From: Pseudomonadota bacterium
GTDB lineage: Bacteria; Pseudomonadota; Alphaproteobacteria; Azospirillales; Azospirillaceae
DNA length: 64,000 nt
NCBI GenBank assembly: GCA_023423695.1
Contig: JAFAFA010000042.1
Span: 62,001-126,000 of the forward strand
Direction: 5' to 3'
The notes beneath the pieces were generated by a model that was given only the letters and a program-made list of their open reading frames with translations, searched no databases and was not told the DNA's origin. Shown here piece after piece: positions 44,524 through 52,023 of this stretch (within the stretch, counting starts at the first letter, position 1; each line of letters opens with the position of its first letter). Made by a program: the position numbers and the translations under genes.

Positions 44524-44949
44524 TCAGGAGGTGAGCTTCGCCAGTTCCACCTGCGCGCGCAGGTCGATCTCGTCGAGAATTTCGGCCAGACCGGGGTCGT
44601 CGACCTGGGCGCGGCGGGTCTGGACCACCTTGGCCAGATCCACCAGCTTCTGGACCGACAATGTGCCGGACAGCAGGCCGTGCTGGATTTCCTCCAGCCG
44701 GTCAAGCATCTCTTCGGCCCGCATCTTGCCGCGCGACGCACGCGCGGTGGCGTCGTCGGTCGCGTCGACCTCCTGCAAGGCCAGCACGCCCGAGACCCCG
44801 GCCGCCGCGGCGGTGCCGCTGACCCCGTGGGCGGAGCCGGTCTCTCCCACCAGCTGCTTGGAGAACGCGGCGCCGGACGAGCCTTCGGCCTTCCCGGTGC
44901 GGCGAACCGAACCGCTGCCGCGTATGTTTCCGGTGCCTTCGACTTTCAT
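44524..44949 (-). CDS. fliX: Flagellar assembly regulator FliX
   Basis: A 141-residue protein starting MKVEGTGNIRGSGSVRRTGK, the typical FliX N-terminus, with a helical C-terminal half (EEMLDRLEEIQHGLLSGTLS, VQKLVDLAKVVQTRRAQVDD). In Caulobacter, FliX couples early flagellar assembly to the sigma-54 activator FlbD. That fits the sigma-54-type promoters seen ahead of flgF, flgI and fliK here. It is divergent from flgI. The ATG at 44949 is chosen by family start. Confidence 0.88.
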   Translation of the reverse strand: MKVEGTGNIRGSGSVRRTGKAEGSSGAAFSKQLVGETGSAHGVSGTAAAAGVSGVLALQEVDATDDATARASRGKMRAEEMLDRLEEIQHGLLSGTLSVQKLVDLAKVVQTRRAQVDDPGLAEILDEIDLRAQVELAKLTS

Positions 44950-45129
44950 GATCCGTGCAACCGTTTGCAGTAAAGGATGCGTAAACGCGCGCACTGTAGA
45001 TGGATCAACCTTAACATCCGGTCAAGGCTTGCCGCAATCGGGCAAAAATTGCCGGGCGGCTGTGACCGAAACGCGTCATATCGCGGGCGTTTTTCGGGGC
45101 AATGACCGAAAGCCGCCGTCCGCCGCCTC

Positions 45130-45145
45130 TGGCACGGCGTTTGTA
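45130..45145 (+). promoter_or_regulatory. Sigma-54 (RpoN) promoter of the flgI operon
   Basis: TGGCACGGCGTTTGTA matches the -24/-12 consensus except that the final GC reads GT. The -24 element is perfect and the spacing is right. It ends 34 bp upstream of the flgI start codon, in the gap between fliX and flgI. Confidence 0.7.
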
Positions 45146-45179
45146 TAGGACCGGGCACGAGTTCAGGAGTGTCCGCGTC

Positions 45180-46322
45180 ATGATCCCCACCACCCTTCGC
45201 CTTCTGCGCCGCCGCACCGTTCTGGTCGTGCTGACCGCCCTGCTGGCGTTCGGTGTCCAGGCGGCACCGGCAATCGCCGCGTCCGCCCGCATCAAGGACA
45301 TCGTCGATGTGGAGGGCGTGCGCGACAACATGCTGATCGGCTATGGGCTGGTGGTGGGCCTGAACGGCACCGGCGACAGCCTGAACAACTCGCCCTTCAC
45401 CGAGCAGAGCCTGACCGGCATGCTGGAACGGATGGGCGTCAACACCCGCGGCACCAACCTGCGCACCAAGAACGTGGCGGCGGTGATGGTGACGGCGACG
45501 CTGGGCGCCTATGCGGCGCAGGGCACACGCATCGACGTCACGGTGTCGGCGATGGGCGACGCCAAGAGCCTGCTGGGCGGCACCCTGCTGGTCACCCCGA
45601 TGATCGGCGCCGACGGCGAGGTCTATGCCGTTGCACAGGGACCGATCGCGGTTTCCGGCTTCAGCGCCCAGGGCCAGGGCGCCAGCGTGACGCGGGGCGT
45701 GCCGACCTCCGGCCGCATCTCCTCCGGCGCCATCGTGGAGCGGGAAATCCAGTTCTCGCTGGCCGAACTGCCGGTCCTGCGCCTCAGCTTGCGCAATCCC
45801 GACTTCACCACCGCCCAGCGCGTGGCGACCGCCATCAACATCCAGCTGCGCGGCAACCGCGCCCAGGCGACCGACCCGTCCTCCGTCCTGATCAACGTGC
45901 CGGAGACCCGGCGCGGCGACGTGGTCGGGCTGGTGACGGAGATCGAACAGCTGCGCATCACCCCCGATCAGGTCGCCCGCGTGGTGGTGGACGAGAAGTC
46001 CGGCGTGATCGTGATGGGCGAGAATGTCCGCATCTCCACCGTCGCCATCGCCCAGGGCAACCTGACCATCCGCATCACCGAAACCCCGCAGGTCAGCCAG
46101 CCCGGCCCCTTCAGCCAGGGCCAAACCGCGGTGGTGCCGCGCACCGACATCCAGGTCGACGACCAGTCCAACAACCGCCTCGCCGTGATGAATGCCGGGG
46201 TGACGCTGCAGGAGTTGGTACAATCCTTGAATGCGCTTGGCGTAGGGCCGCGTGACATGATCGCCATTCTCCAGTCGATCAAGGCCGCCGGAGCCCTGCA
46301 AGCCGAGATCGAGGTGATCTGA
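45180..46322 (+). CDS. flgI: Flagellar P-ring protein FlgI
   Basis: A 380-residue periplasmic P-ring subunit. It has a signal peptide (VLVVLTALLAFGVQAAPAIA), then SARIKDIVDVEGVRDNMLIG followed by YGLVVGLNGTGDSLNNSPFT. LERMGVNTRGTNLRTKNVAA, IDVTVSAMGDAKSLLGGTLL and AGVTLQELVQSLNALGVGPR follow. It forms the ring around the rod with FlgA help. Its stop overlaps the start of the flgJ-like gene. Confidence 0.96.
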   Translation: MIPTTLRLLRRRTVLVVLTALLAFGVQAAPAIAASARIKDIVDVEGVRDNMLIGYGLVVGLNGTGDSLNNSPFTEQSLTGMLERMGVNTRGTNLRTKNVAAVMVTATLGAYAAQGTRIDVTVSAMGDAKSLLGGTLLVTPMIGADGEVYAVAQGPIAVSGFSAQGQGASVTRGVPTSGRISSGAIVEREIQFSLAELPVLRLSLRNPDFTTAQRVATAINIQLRGNRAQATDPSSVLINVPETRRGDVVGLVTEIEQLRITPDQVARVVVDEKSGVIVMGENVRISTVAIAQGNLTIRITETPQVSQPGPFSQGQTAVVPRTDIQVDDQSNNRLAVMNAGVTLQELVQSLNALGVGPRDMIAILQSIKAAGALQAEIEVI

Positions 46323-46651
46323 TGTCCATGAGCTCCGCCCTTTCCGCCGGTTTCGGCGTGCGCACCCAGGCAAGGATTTCCGATCTGGAGGCAAAGGCCG
46401 ACCCGGCAAAGCTTGCCCAACTGCGCAAGTCGGCCAACGAGTTCGAGAGCCAGTTCATCTCGCAGATGCTGGGCCCGATGTTCGAGGGGATCGGCACCGA
46501 CGAGACCTTCGGCGGCGGGCGCGGCGAGGAGATGTTCCGCCCGATGCTGATCGAGCAGTTCGGCAAGCAGATTTCCCAGCGCGGCGGCTTCGGCATCGCC
46601 AATCAGGTTTACGGAGAGCTTCTTCGCGCCCAGGAGGCCAGCCATGGATAA
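46322..46651 (+). CDS. flgJ: Rod-binding protein (FlgJ N-terminal domain only)
   Basis: A 109-residue protein equal to the rod-capping half of FlgJ (LRKSANEFESQFISQMLGPM, then EEMFRPMLIEQFGKQISQRG). The C-terminal muramidase domain of enteric FlgJ is absent, as usual in alphaproteobacteria, so a separate lytic enzyme must open the wall. It overlaps flgI by 1-3 bp and the next gene by 8 bp. Confidence 0.9.
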   Translation: MSMSSALSAGFGVRTQARISDLEAKADPAKLAQLRKSANEFESQFISQMLGPMFEGIGTDETFGGGRGEEMFRPMLIEQFGKQISQRGGFGIANQVYGELLRAQEASHG

Positions 46652-47153
46652 GGTCGACGTCCGTTTCCCCCAGCAGGCCAAGCCGGCCGCCAACCTGCCG
46701 AAGAACGCACAGGAGCGCGCGGTGGCCCTGGTCGAGCTGATGGGCCGCCTGACCGCCCTGCTGGAGCGCGAGGCCGCCGCCGTCCGCACCCGCCGCCCGG
46801 CGAAGGAACTGGCCCAGATCGTCAGGGACAAGCAGCCGATGACGCTTGTCTACGAGGAGATCAGCCGCCTGCTGCGCGTCGACCGCGAAGGGCTGATCGG
46901 CTTGGCACCGGAACTGAAGACGGCGCTGAAGGATGCGACCGCCAGGCTCTATGCCGCCACCGCCGACAACGCCGAGGCCCTGCGCATCGGCGGCGAGGCC
47001 CAGAAGGTGATGGTCGATACCGTGGTCACCGTGATCACCCGCCAGCAGAAGGCGCCCGCGACCGCCTATGCCGCGCATATGGGCGGCGGCCGCGGCTATT
47101 CCCCGCCGCCGAGCGGTCCGCGCACCTCGGCGGCGCTCAACACCCGGCTTTGA
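46644..47153 (+). CDS. FlgN-like flagellar chaperone
   Basis: A 169-residue, mostly helical protein (residues about 20-150) with a Lys/Pro N-terminus and a Gly/Pro-rich tail (HMGGGRGYSPPPSGPRTSAA). The central part (VALVELMGRLTALLEREAAA...LAQIVRDKQPMTLVYEEISR, LLRVDREGLIGL) fits the FlgN type of export chaperone for hook-junction proteins. It overlaps the flgJ-like gene and is followed by a strong terminator, closing the flgI operon. Confidence 0.7.
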   Translation: MDKVDVRFPQQAKPAANLPKNAQERAVALVELMGRLTALLEREAAAVRTRRPAKELAQIVRDKQPMTLVYEEISRLLRVDREGLIGLAPELKTALKDATARLYAATADNAEALRIGGEAQKVMVDTVVTVITRQQKAPATAYAAHMGGGRGYSPPPSGPRTSAALNTRL

Positions 47154-47203
47154 ACGACGCTCGCCGACAGCCTTCATCCGTGACTGCCGAGCATGTTTCG
47201 GAC

Positions 47204-47236
47204 GGCCGCCTCCCGATCGGAGGCGGCCTTTTCTTT
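47204..47236 (+). terminator. Terminator of the flgI operon
   Basis: GGCCGCCTCC and GGAGGCGGCC form a 10-bp perfect stem around CGATC, followed by TTTTCTTT. It lies 50 bp past the FlgN-like stop. Confidence 0.9.
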
Positions 47237-47381
47237 GCGAGCTACGGTGAGCCGGCGGTGTCCGGCCGCCGCGGCAAGAAAGGCCCCACGGGCGGACGTT
47301 TTTGCCGGTCGCGGCCGTGTCATGGGGCCGGAACTGCCGCCCCGCCCCTCTCCCGCAGTACAGCGGCGCCCGTCCGGCAAT

Positions 47382-47397
47382 TGGCCCACCTGTTGCA
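47382..47397 (+). promoter_or_regulatory. Sigma-54 (RpoN) promoter of fliK-flgD
   Basis: TGGCCCACCTGTTGCA has the invariant GG and GC 10 nt apart and a perfect TTGCA -12 element. It differs from consensus at two -24 positions. It ends 53 bp upstream of the fliK ATG. Confidence 0.75.
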
Positions 47398-47450
47398 TTG
47401 GTCCCGCCGCATCGCCGTCGGTGCGCTCCGCCGTCCTGAGAGGCCGTTCC

Positions 47451-49346
47451 ATGGATATCCAATCGAACAAAATCGCCGCGTCCTTGTTCGACGGTCTCGC
47501 CCAGTCCCAGCAGACACAGGGCACGGGGGAGAAGGATGACCTGTTTTCCAAGATGATGGACCGCATGCTGGCCGACGCCGCCGCGCGCAAGCGCGAGCAG
47601 GCCGCCGATGCCGCCCGCGACTCCGCCAACCAGGCGAAGGAGGCCCGTGACGCCCGCGCGGCCGACGCGCAGCGCAAGGCCCCGGTCCGGCCGGAGCCCA
47701 AGCCCGAACTCGGTCGCGACACCCGCGCCCAGGCCGCGCGCCGGAACGATGCGGATGCCGAGCCCGCCCGGACGCAGGAACCGAAGGCCGGCAGGACGGA
47801 CGGCGGTCGCGAGGTCCAGGCCGGACAGGACGACCGCAAGCCGGTCAGGAGCGACAAGCCGAAGGATGCCGCCACGGCCGACGGCGCCAAATCCGATACC
47901 GCCAAGGCCAATAACTCCAAGGCCAATGGGGCGAAGTCCGATGCGGCAAAGACCGTCACGGAAGCCGCCGGCACCGATCAGGCGCAGCCGGGCGATGGGA
48001 CGGATGCGGCAGTTGCGGACGCCGGGGCGGCACAGGCGGACATCGATGCGGCGATGGCCGAGGGGGGCGGGACAGGCGACGCGCCCGCCGAGGATGCCGG
48101 GGCGGAAGAGCAGACCGGCGACCAATCCCTGTCCGCCAGCGCGGAAGCGGCGTTGCAGCAGCCGGTCCCGCAGGCGAGTGACCTGATCCTCGCCGGGTTG
48201 ACGGCGCCCGGCCAGTCCGCCGCCGGTGCGGCCGGCGATGAAGGCCAGGGCGGCGATGCGGCGGTTGCGGCGGCCGGTGGCGCGACGGCCGGTGGCGTCG
48301 ATCCCGCCGCCCAGTTGGCTGCTCAGCTGGCACAGACACAAGCGACGGGCACCCCGAATGCGGCGCAGGCCGGTGCGGATGCCGCGGCAAAGAGCGCCGG
48401 CGATGCGCAGCCCATGGGCGCAGACGGCACCCGGCAGGCCCAGGCCGCGGCCTTGACCGGGGTCGATGACGGCACCAAAAGCGGCGAGGACGCGGCGGAG
48501 GCGCTGCCGGACGATGACGCCGCCCTGCCCGATCGCTTCGCCGATCTGCTCGCCGCCGCAAAGGCGAAGTCCGGCGAGGCCAAACAGGGCGGCAAGCAGG
48601 CCGGCACCGATGGCGGCAGCCGGAATGATGCCCAATCCCAGGCCATGCCGCAGCCGGCCGCCGTCGCTCCGGCGGTTCCGCCGGTCGCGGAAGCGGTTGC
48701 CGCGTCGGCCACCGTCAAGGCGACCGGCGCACTGGAGGGACTCGAAGGCGCAGGTGCCGCCGCAGGCGCGGGCCATGCCGCTGCCGGCGTCCACACCCAT
48801 CCGGCGCTGGCCGCCATGGAGGGGATGCACGGCGGCATTCCCGGCGGCATTTCCGGCATCGACCAGCCGCAGGCGACCGCGACGCTGCGCCCGTCGCGCG
48901 GCAGCGCCGGCATGCCGATGGGCGTCCATGACCAGATCGCCGTCCACATCAAGAAGCAGGCCGGCGACGAGGTCGACCAGTTCACCATCAACCTGCACCC
49001 GGCCGAGCTGGGGCGGATCGACATCAAGCTGGACATCGGCGTGGATGGCCGGGTCAGCGCGATGGTGGCGGTGGAAAGAGCCCAGACTCTCGAACTTCTG
49101 CAGCGTGACAGCCGCGGCTTGGAACGCGCCTTGCAAGAGGCTGGACTGCAGACGGACTCCAACAGCCTGAACTTCAGCCTGCGCGGCGAAGGCAATCCCT
49201 TCGGCAATGACGGGCGGGGCGACGGCAAGGGGAACGGAGCGGGCCGGCGCGGCCGCGGCCTCGACGGAAGCGGCGACCAGGACGCGTCCGAGACCGCCGT
49301 CTACACCGCGACGCTCGGCAACGGACGTCTCGACATCCGCGCCTGA
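47451..49346 (+). CDS. fliK: Flagellar hook-length control protein FliK
   Basis: A 631-residue protein. The long middle region (about 40-480) is Ala/Asp/Gly/Gln-rich and repetitive with no predicted fold, as expected for the molecular-ruler part of FliK. The conserved C-terminal hook-length domain lies at about 500-600 (VHDQIAVHIKKQAGDEVDQF, TINLHPAELGRIDIKLDIGV, LELLQRDSRGLERALQEAGL). It measures hook length and triggers the export switch. ATG 47451 has GAGAGG upstream; the upstream in-frame extension is rejected. It is first of the fliK-flgD unit. Confidence 0.9.
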   Translation: MDIQSNKIAASLFDGLAQSQQTQGTGEKDDLFSKMMDRMLADAAARKREQAADAARDSANQAKEARDARAADAQRKAPVRPEPKPELGRDTRAQAARRNDADAEPARTQEPKAGRTDGGREVQAGQDDRKPVRSDKPKDAATADGAKSDTAKANNSKANGAKSDAAKTVTEAAGTDQAQPGDGTDAAVADAGAAQADIDAAMAEGGGTGDAPAEDAGAEEQTGDQSLSASAEAALQQPVPQASDLILAGLTAPGQSAAGAAGDEGQGGDAAVAAAGGATAGGVDPAAQLAAQLAQTQATGTPNAAQAGADAAAKSAGDAQPMGADGTRQAQAAALTGVDDGTKSGEDAAEALPDDDAALPDRFADLLAAAKAKSGEAKQGGKQAGTDGGSRNDAQSQAMPQPAAVAPAVPPVAEAVAASATVKATGALEGLEGAGAAAGAGHAAAGVHTHPALAAMEGMHGGIPGGISGIDQPQATATLRPSRGSAGMPMGVHDQIAVHIKKQAGDEVDQFTINLHPAELGRIDIKLDIGVDGRVSAMVAVERAQTLELLQRDSRGLERALQEAGLQTDSNSLNFSLRGEGNPFGNDGRGDGKGNGAGRRGRGLDGSGDQDASETAVYTATLGNGRLDIRA

Positions 49347-49408
49347 CCCCGGCAGCACGCCCGCCGCACTCAAGACACCGGCCGCAAGAGCCACGAAGGA
49401 CGACCGCC

Positions 49409-50158
49409 ATGACCACGACCAACACCACCACCGCCCCGACCGTGAACCGGTACGGCACCTATTCGGGCGGCTTGTCGACCGGGTCGAAGACGGCGGCCGA
49501 GACGGCCAAGACCCCGCAGACCGACGCCGACAAGACGGCTTCGGCCACCAAGGGCCTGGGTGACAATTTCCAGACGTTCCTCACCATGCTGACCACGCAG
49601 ATGAAGAACCAGGACCCGCTGAAGCCGCTGGACACCAACGACATGACCAAGCAGCTGGTCGATTTCGCCAATGTCGAGCAGAACATCGGAACCAACAGCC
49701 GCCTGGACAAGCTGGTGCAGTTGCAGTCCGCCGGCACCGCCTCCACAAATCTCGCCTATCTTGGGCGGACGGTCGCCTTCGAAGGCGACAGCTTCCAGTA
49801 CACCCAGGGCATGACCCAAACCCCGTTGGGCTACGAGCTGGCGACCGCCGCCAAGTCGGTGCGGGTCGACATCCTGGATGCCAACGGCAACATCGTCCGC
49901 TCCATGAAGGGCGAAACCGGCGCCGGAACCAAGCATGCGGTCAACTGGGACTTCAAGGACAACAACGGCCGCGCCGTTCAGCCGGGCGCCTATCGGATGA
50001 ACGTCGCGCCGGTGGCCGAGAACAAGGACGATATCATCAAGGCGACCACCTACACCTTCGGCACCGTCGCCGGCATCGGCAACAACAAGGAAGGCGAGAC
50101 CGTGCTGAACATCGGCGCCAGCGAAGTCCCGCTCTCCAAGCTGACCATGGTTTACTGA
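49409..50158 (+). CDS. flgD: Flagellar hook assembly protein FlgD
   Basis: A 249-residue hook-cap protein. The N-terminal FlgD signature is LGDNFQTFLTMLTTQMKNQD followed by PLKPLDTNDMTKQLVDFANV. The C-terminal part has the FlgD Ig-like/FlgD Tudor fold (VDILDANGNIVRSMKGETGA, WDFKDNNGRAVQPGAYRMNV). It scaffolds hook polymerisation. It lies 62 bp after fliK. The hook gene flgE, often next, is not in this window; sciP follows instead. Confidence 0.94.
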   Translation: MTTTNTTTAPTVNRYGTYSGGLSTGSKTAAETAKTPQTDADKTASATKGLGDNFQTFLTMLTTQMKNQDPLKPLDTNDMTKQLVDFANVEQNIGTNSRLDKLVQLQSAGTASTNLAYLGRTVAFEGDSFQYTQGMTQTPLGYELATAAKSVRVDILDANGNIVRSMKGETGAGTKHAVNWDFKDNNGRAVQPGAYRMNVAPVAENKDDIIKATTYTFGTVAGIGNNKEGETVLNIGASEVPLSKLTMVY

Positions 50159-50282
50159 CCGGCGTTATTGCCGGGAATTTCCGATGGGGCGGCCGGCCAT
50201 CTCCGGCCGCCGGACAAGGGCGGCGACCCTGCTGTCCGTTCGGGGTAGGGGTTACCCCTCGATAAAAAGTTAACTCTATCGT

Positions 50283-50297
50283 TTAGGCATTTGTTAA
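50283..50297 (+). promoter_or_regulatory. Possible CtrA binding box ahead of sciP
   Basis: TTAG-GCATTTG-TTAA fits the CtrA full site TTAA-N7-TTAA with one mismatch and exact spacing. A weaker TTAA lies just upstream at 50270. It is in an AT-rich patch 63 bp before the sciP start. This is inference from the Caulobacter paradigm. Confidence 0.4.
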
Positions 50298-50359
50298 GTG
50301 CCGGCGCCTAAAGTACCCCGAAATCGTGGAATCCACAGTTTGGGTTGGAGCGTCCGCGC

Positions 50360-50686
50360 ATGGCACTCATAGAACTCGACACCGCCGACGATTCTGCGGC
50401 CGGTGCATCGGTCATTGGTCCTGAGGGGCGTCCCATGACCGAAAACGACCTTCCCCCGCCCGACACGAAGCGTTGGGTGATGCGCCGCAAGGCGGAAGTG
50501 GTCGCTGGCGTCCGATCGGGCCTGATCAGCCTGGAGGAGGCCTGTCGCCGCTATACCCTGTCGGTGGAGGAATTCCTGTCCTGGCAGCGGCTGATCGACA
50601 GCCACGGCATGCGTGGCCTGCGCGCCACCCGCCTGCAGGACTACCGTCCCGGCCAGCCGGTCCGCGACCGGATCGGCGCCGACTGA
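50360..50686 (+). CDS. sciP: CtrA inhibitor SciP (DUF1153)
   Basis: A 108-residue protein. Residues about 25-100 are the SciP HTH domain: PPPDTKRWVMRRKAEVVAGV, RSGLISLEEACRRYTLSVEE and FLSWQRLIDSHGMRGLRATR. In Caulobacter, SciP binds CtrA at target promoters and represses transcription after swarmer differentiation, including flagellar genes. Its place at the end of the flagellar block, and GcrA in the same window, suggest the CtrA-GcrA-SciP circuit. The ATG at 50360 gives the usual length. Confidence 0.93.
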   Translation: MALIELDTADDSAAGASVIGPEGRPMTENDLPPPDTKRWVMRRKAEVVAGVRSGLISLEEACRRYTLSVEEFLSWQRLIDSHGMRGLRATRLQDYRPGQPVRDRIGAD

Positions 50687-50704
50687 CGCAGGCGTACCGA
50701 GATG

Positions 50705-50739
50705 AAGAAGCGCCGCAGGTCAGACCTGCGGCGCTTCTT
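50705..50739. terminator. Bidirectional terminator between sciP and tetR
   Basis: AAGAAGCGCCGCAGGT and ACCTGCGGCGCTTCTT form a perfect 16-bp stem around a CAG loop. The ends give A- and T-rich flanks on both strands, so it can serve both convergent genes. Confidence 0.85.
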
Positions 50740-50780
50740 GCATTTGAGGTGCCATTGGTTAGATAGGGGGCATCCGTCGC

Positions 50781-51374
50781 CTACCTCCGCCCTTCCCCAC
50801 ACGCCCCGTCGATCAGCGCCGCCGCCGCACTCGCCACCGCCCCGTTGCCCGGCCCCAGATCCAACGCGCGGCCGGCGGAGTAGGCGCCTTCCATCAGCAA
50901 TTGCAGTTGTCCGGTCAGCCGGTCCGGGTCGTCCGCGCCTGCTGCCGCGGCCAGCACGCGCAGGCGGTCGCGGACCATGCGCTTCTGGGCCAGCGCCAGC
51001 GCGTGGGCGGGATTGGCGGGGTCGCGCAGTTCGGCGGCGGCGGTGGTGAAGGGGCAGCCCTGAAATCTGGGATGGTCGATCCAGTGGCCGAGGGCCACGA
51101 ACAGCGCCTTCATCTGCGCCCGCGGGTCGCCGGGATGGCGGGCGGTCACCCGGTCCCACCACGCCGCATGCTGGGCGATGTTGCGCTCCAGATAGGCGCA
51201 GACCAGATCGTCCTTGGACGCGAAGTTGCGGTAAAGGCTCATCTTCGCGACGCCGGATTTGGCGATGATCGTGTCGATGCCGACCGCGCGGATGCCCTCG
51301 CGGTAGAACAGTTCCGCCGCCGTATCGAGAACCCGCTCCCGCGCCGGTTTCCTGACCGTTGCCGTCTCCGCCAT
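50781..51374 (-). CDS. TetR-family transcriptional regulator
   Basis: A 197-residue repressor. The N-terminal HTH is ERVLDTAAELFYREGIRAVG, then IDTIIAKSGVAKMSLYRNFA. The ligand domain resembles TetR C-terminal families with HWIDHPRFQGCPFTTAAAEL. It is divergent from a MaoC-like gene, with a doubled palindromic operator between them. It most likely represses that gene and itself. The inducer is unknown, perhaps an acyl-CoA or hydrophobic compound. Confidence 0.9.
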   Translation of the reverse strand: MAETATVRKPARERVLDTAAELFYREGIRAVGIDTIIAKSGVAKMSLYRNFASKDDLVCAYLERNIAQHAAWWDRVTARHPGDPRAQMKALFVALGHWIDHPRFQGCPFTTAAAELRDPANPAHALALAQKRMVRDRLRVLAAAAGADDPDRLTGQLQLLMEGAYSAGRALDLGPGNGAVASAAAALIDGACGEGRR

Positions 51375-51424
51375 CCGACCCCACCCGTTCAGGACGGCCC
51401 CGCTGCAAGCCTGGCCGTTGACAG

Positions 51425-51473
51425 TGATACAGACCTGTCTCTACCATCGGACGGAAGAGACAGGTCTGTATCA
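51425..51473. promoter_or_regulatory. Doubled palindromic operator for the TetR regulator
   Basis: TGATACAGACCTGTCTC (51425-51441) is repeated as its exact reverse complement at 51457-51473, 17 of 17 bases. Each arm also contains a local dyad (AGAC-CT-GTCT). The centres are 32 bp apart, about three helical turns. Position between the divergent tetR and maoC-like genes makes it the probable operator. Confidence 0.85.
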
Positions 51474-51522
51474 TAGCCGGCCGATCCGGCCCTGACCACC
51501 ACAACGAACGGAGTTCCGGGGG

Positions 51523-51966
51523 ATGCGCTATTTCGAAGACGTCACGGTGGGCGACCGCTTCACCGGCGGGCCGCTGGCGGTCGAAGAGGCGGAGATCGTC
51601 GCCTATGCCGGGAAGTTCGATCCCCAGCCCTTCCACCTGGATCCGGAAGCGGCCAAGGACACGCTGTTCCGCGGGCTGGCGGCGAGCGGCTGGCACACCG
51701 CCGGGATGACGATGCGCATGATCGTCGGCAGCAACGCGGAGCTGGCCGGCGGCTATATCGGCATGGGCGTCGACCAGATCGGCTGGCCCCGCCCGACCCG
51801 TCCCGGCGACGTGCTGCGCATCGAGATGGAGGTGCTGGAGGCCCGACGCTCCGCCAAGCGCCCCGACCAGGGTGTGCTGCGGGTGAAGACCACCACCTTC
51901 AACCAGAATGACGAGGTGGTGCAGACCATGGTCGCCAATCTGCTGGCGCCCGGCCGCCCCGCCTGA
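51523..51966 (+). CDS. MaoC-like (R)-hydratase/dehydratase
   Basis: A 147-residue single hot-dog-fold protein. It begins MRYFEDVTVGDRFTGGPLAV and continues EAEIVAYAGKFDPQPFHLDP; the Asp and His of the MaoC catalytic motif (FDPQPFHLD) are present. GLAASGWHTAGMTMRM follows. It probably hydrates enoyl-CoA or dehydrates hydroxyacyl-CoA; the substrate is not defined. It is likely controlled by the divergent TetR. Confidence 0.88.
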   Translation: MRYFEDVTVGDRFTGGPLAVEEAEIVAYAGKFDPQPFHLDPEAAKDTLFRGLAASGWHTAGMTMRMIVGSNAELAGGYIGMGVDQIGWPRPTRPGDVLRIEMEVLEARRSAKRPDQGVLRVKTTTFNQNDEVVQTMVANLLAPGRPA

Positions 51967-51970
51967 CCAA

Positions 51971-52013
51971 GAAAAAGCCCCCGCGACCGGGCGGGTCGCG
52001 GGGGCTTTTTCTT
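51971..52013. terminator. Bidirectional terminator between maoC-like and TRAP binding gene
   Basis: AAAAAGCCCCCGCGACC and GGTCGCGGGGGCTTTTT form a perfect long stem with a short GGGC loop, flanked by A and T tracts so it can end transcripts from both sides. Confidence 0.92.
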
Positions 52014-52023
52014 CATACTGCCG

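Noticed and set aside
45011..45025. TTAA-CATCCGG-TCAA between fliX and flgI as a CtrA box
   Set aside because: One core base is wrong and there is no supporting second site; too weak to annotate.
46455..49394. A 979-codon open frame on the minus strand opposite flgJ, flgN-like and fliK
   Set aside because: It runs antisense to clearly conserved flagellar genes and has a Gly/Ala/Arg-rich, repeat-like product typical of shadow frames in GC-rich DNA.
50188..50211. GGCGGCCGG/CCGGCCGCC hairpin after flgD as an intrinsic terminator
   Set aside because: The stem is good but there is no T tract; read-through into sciP cannot be excluded.
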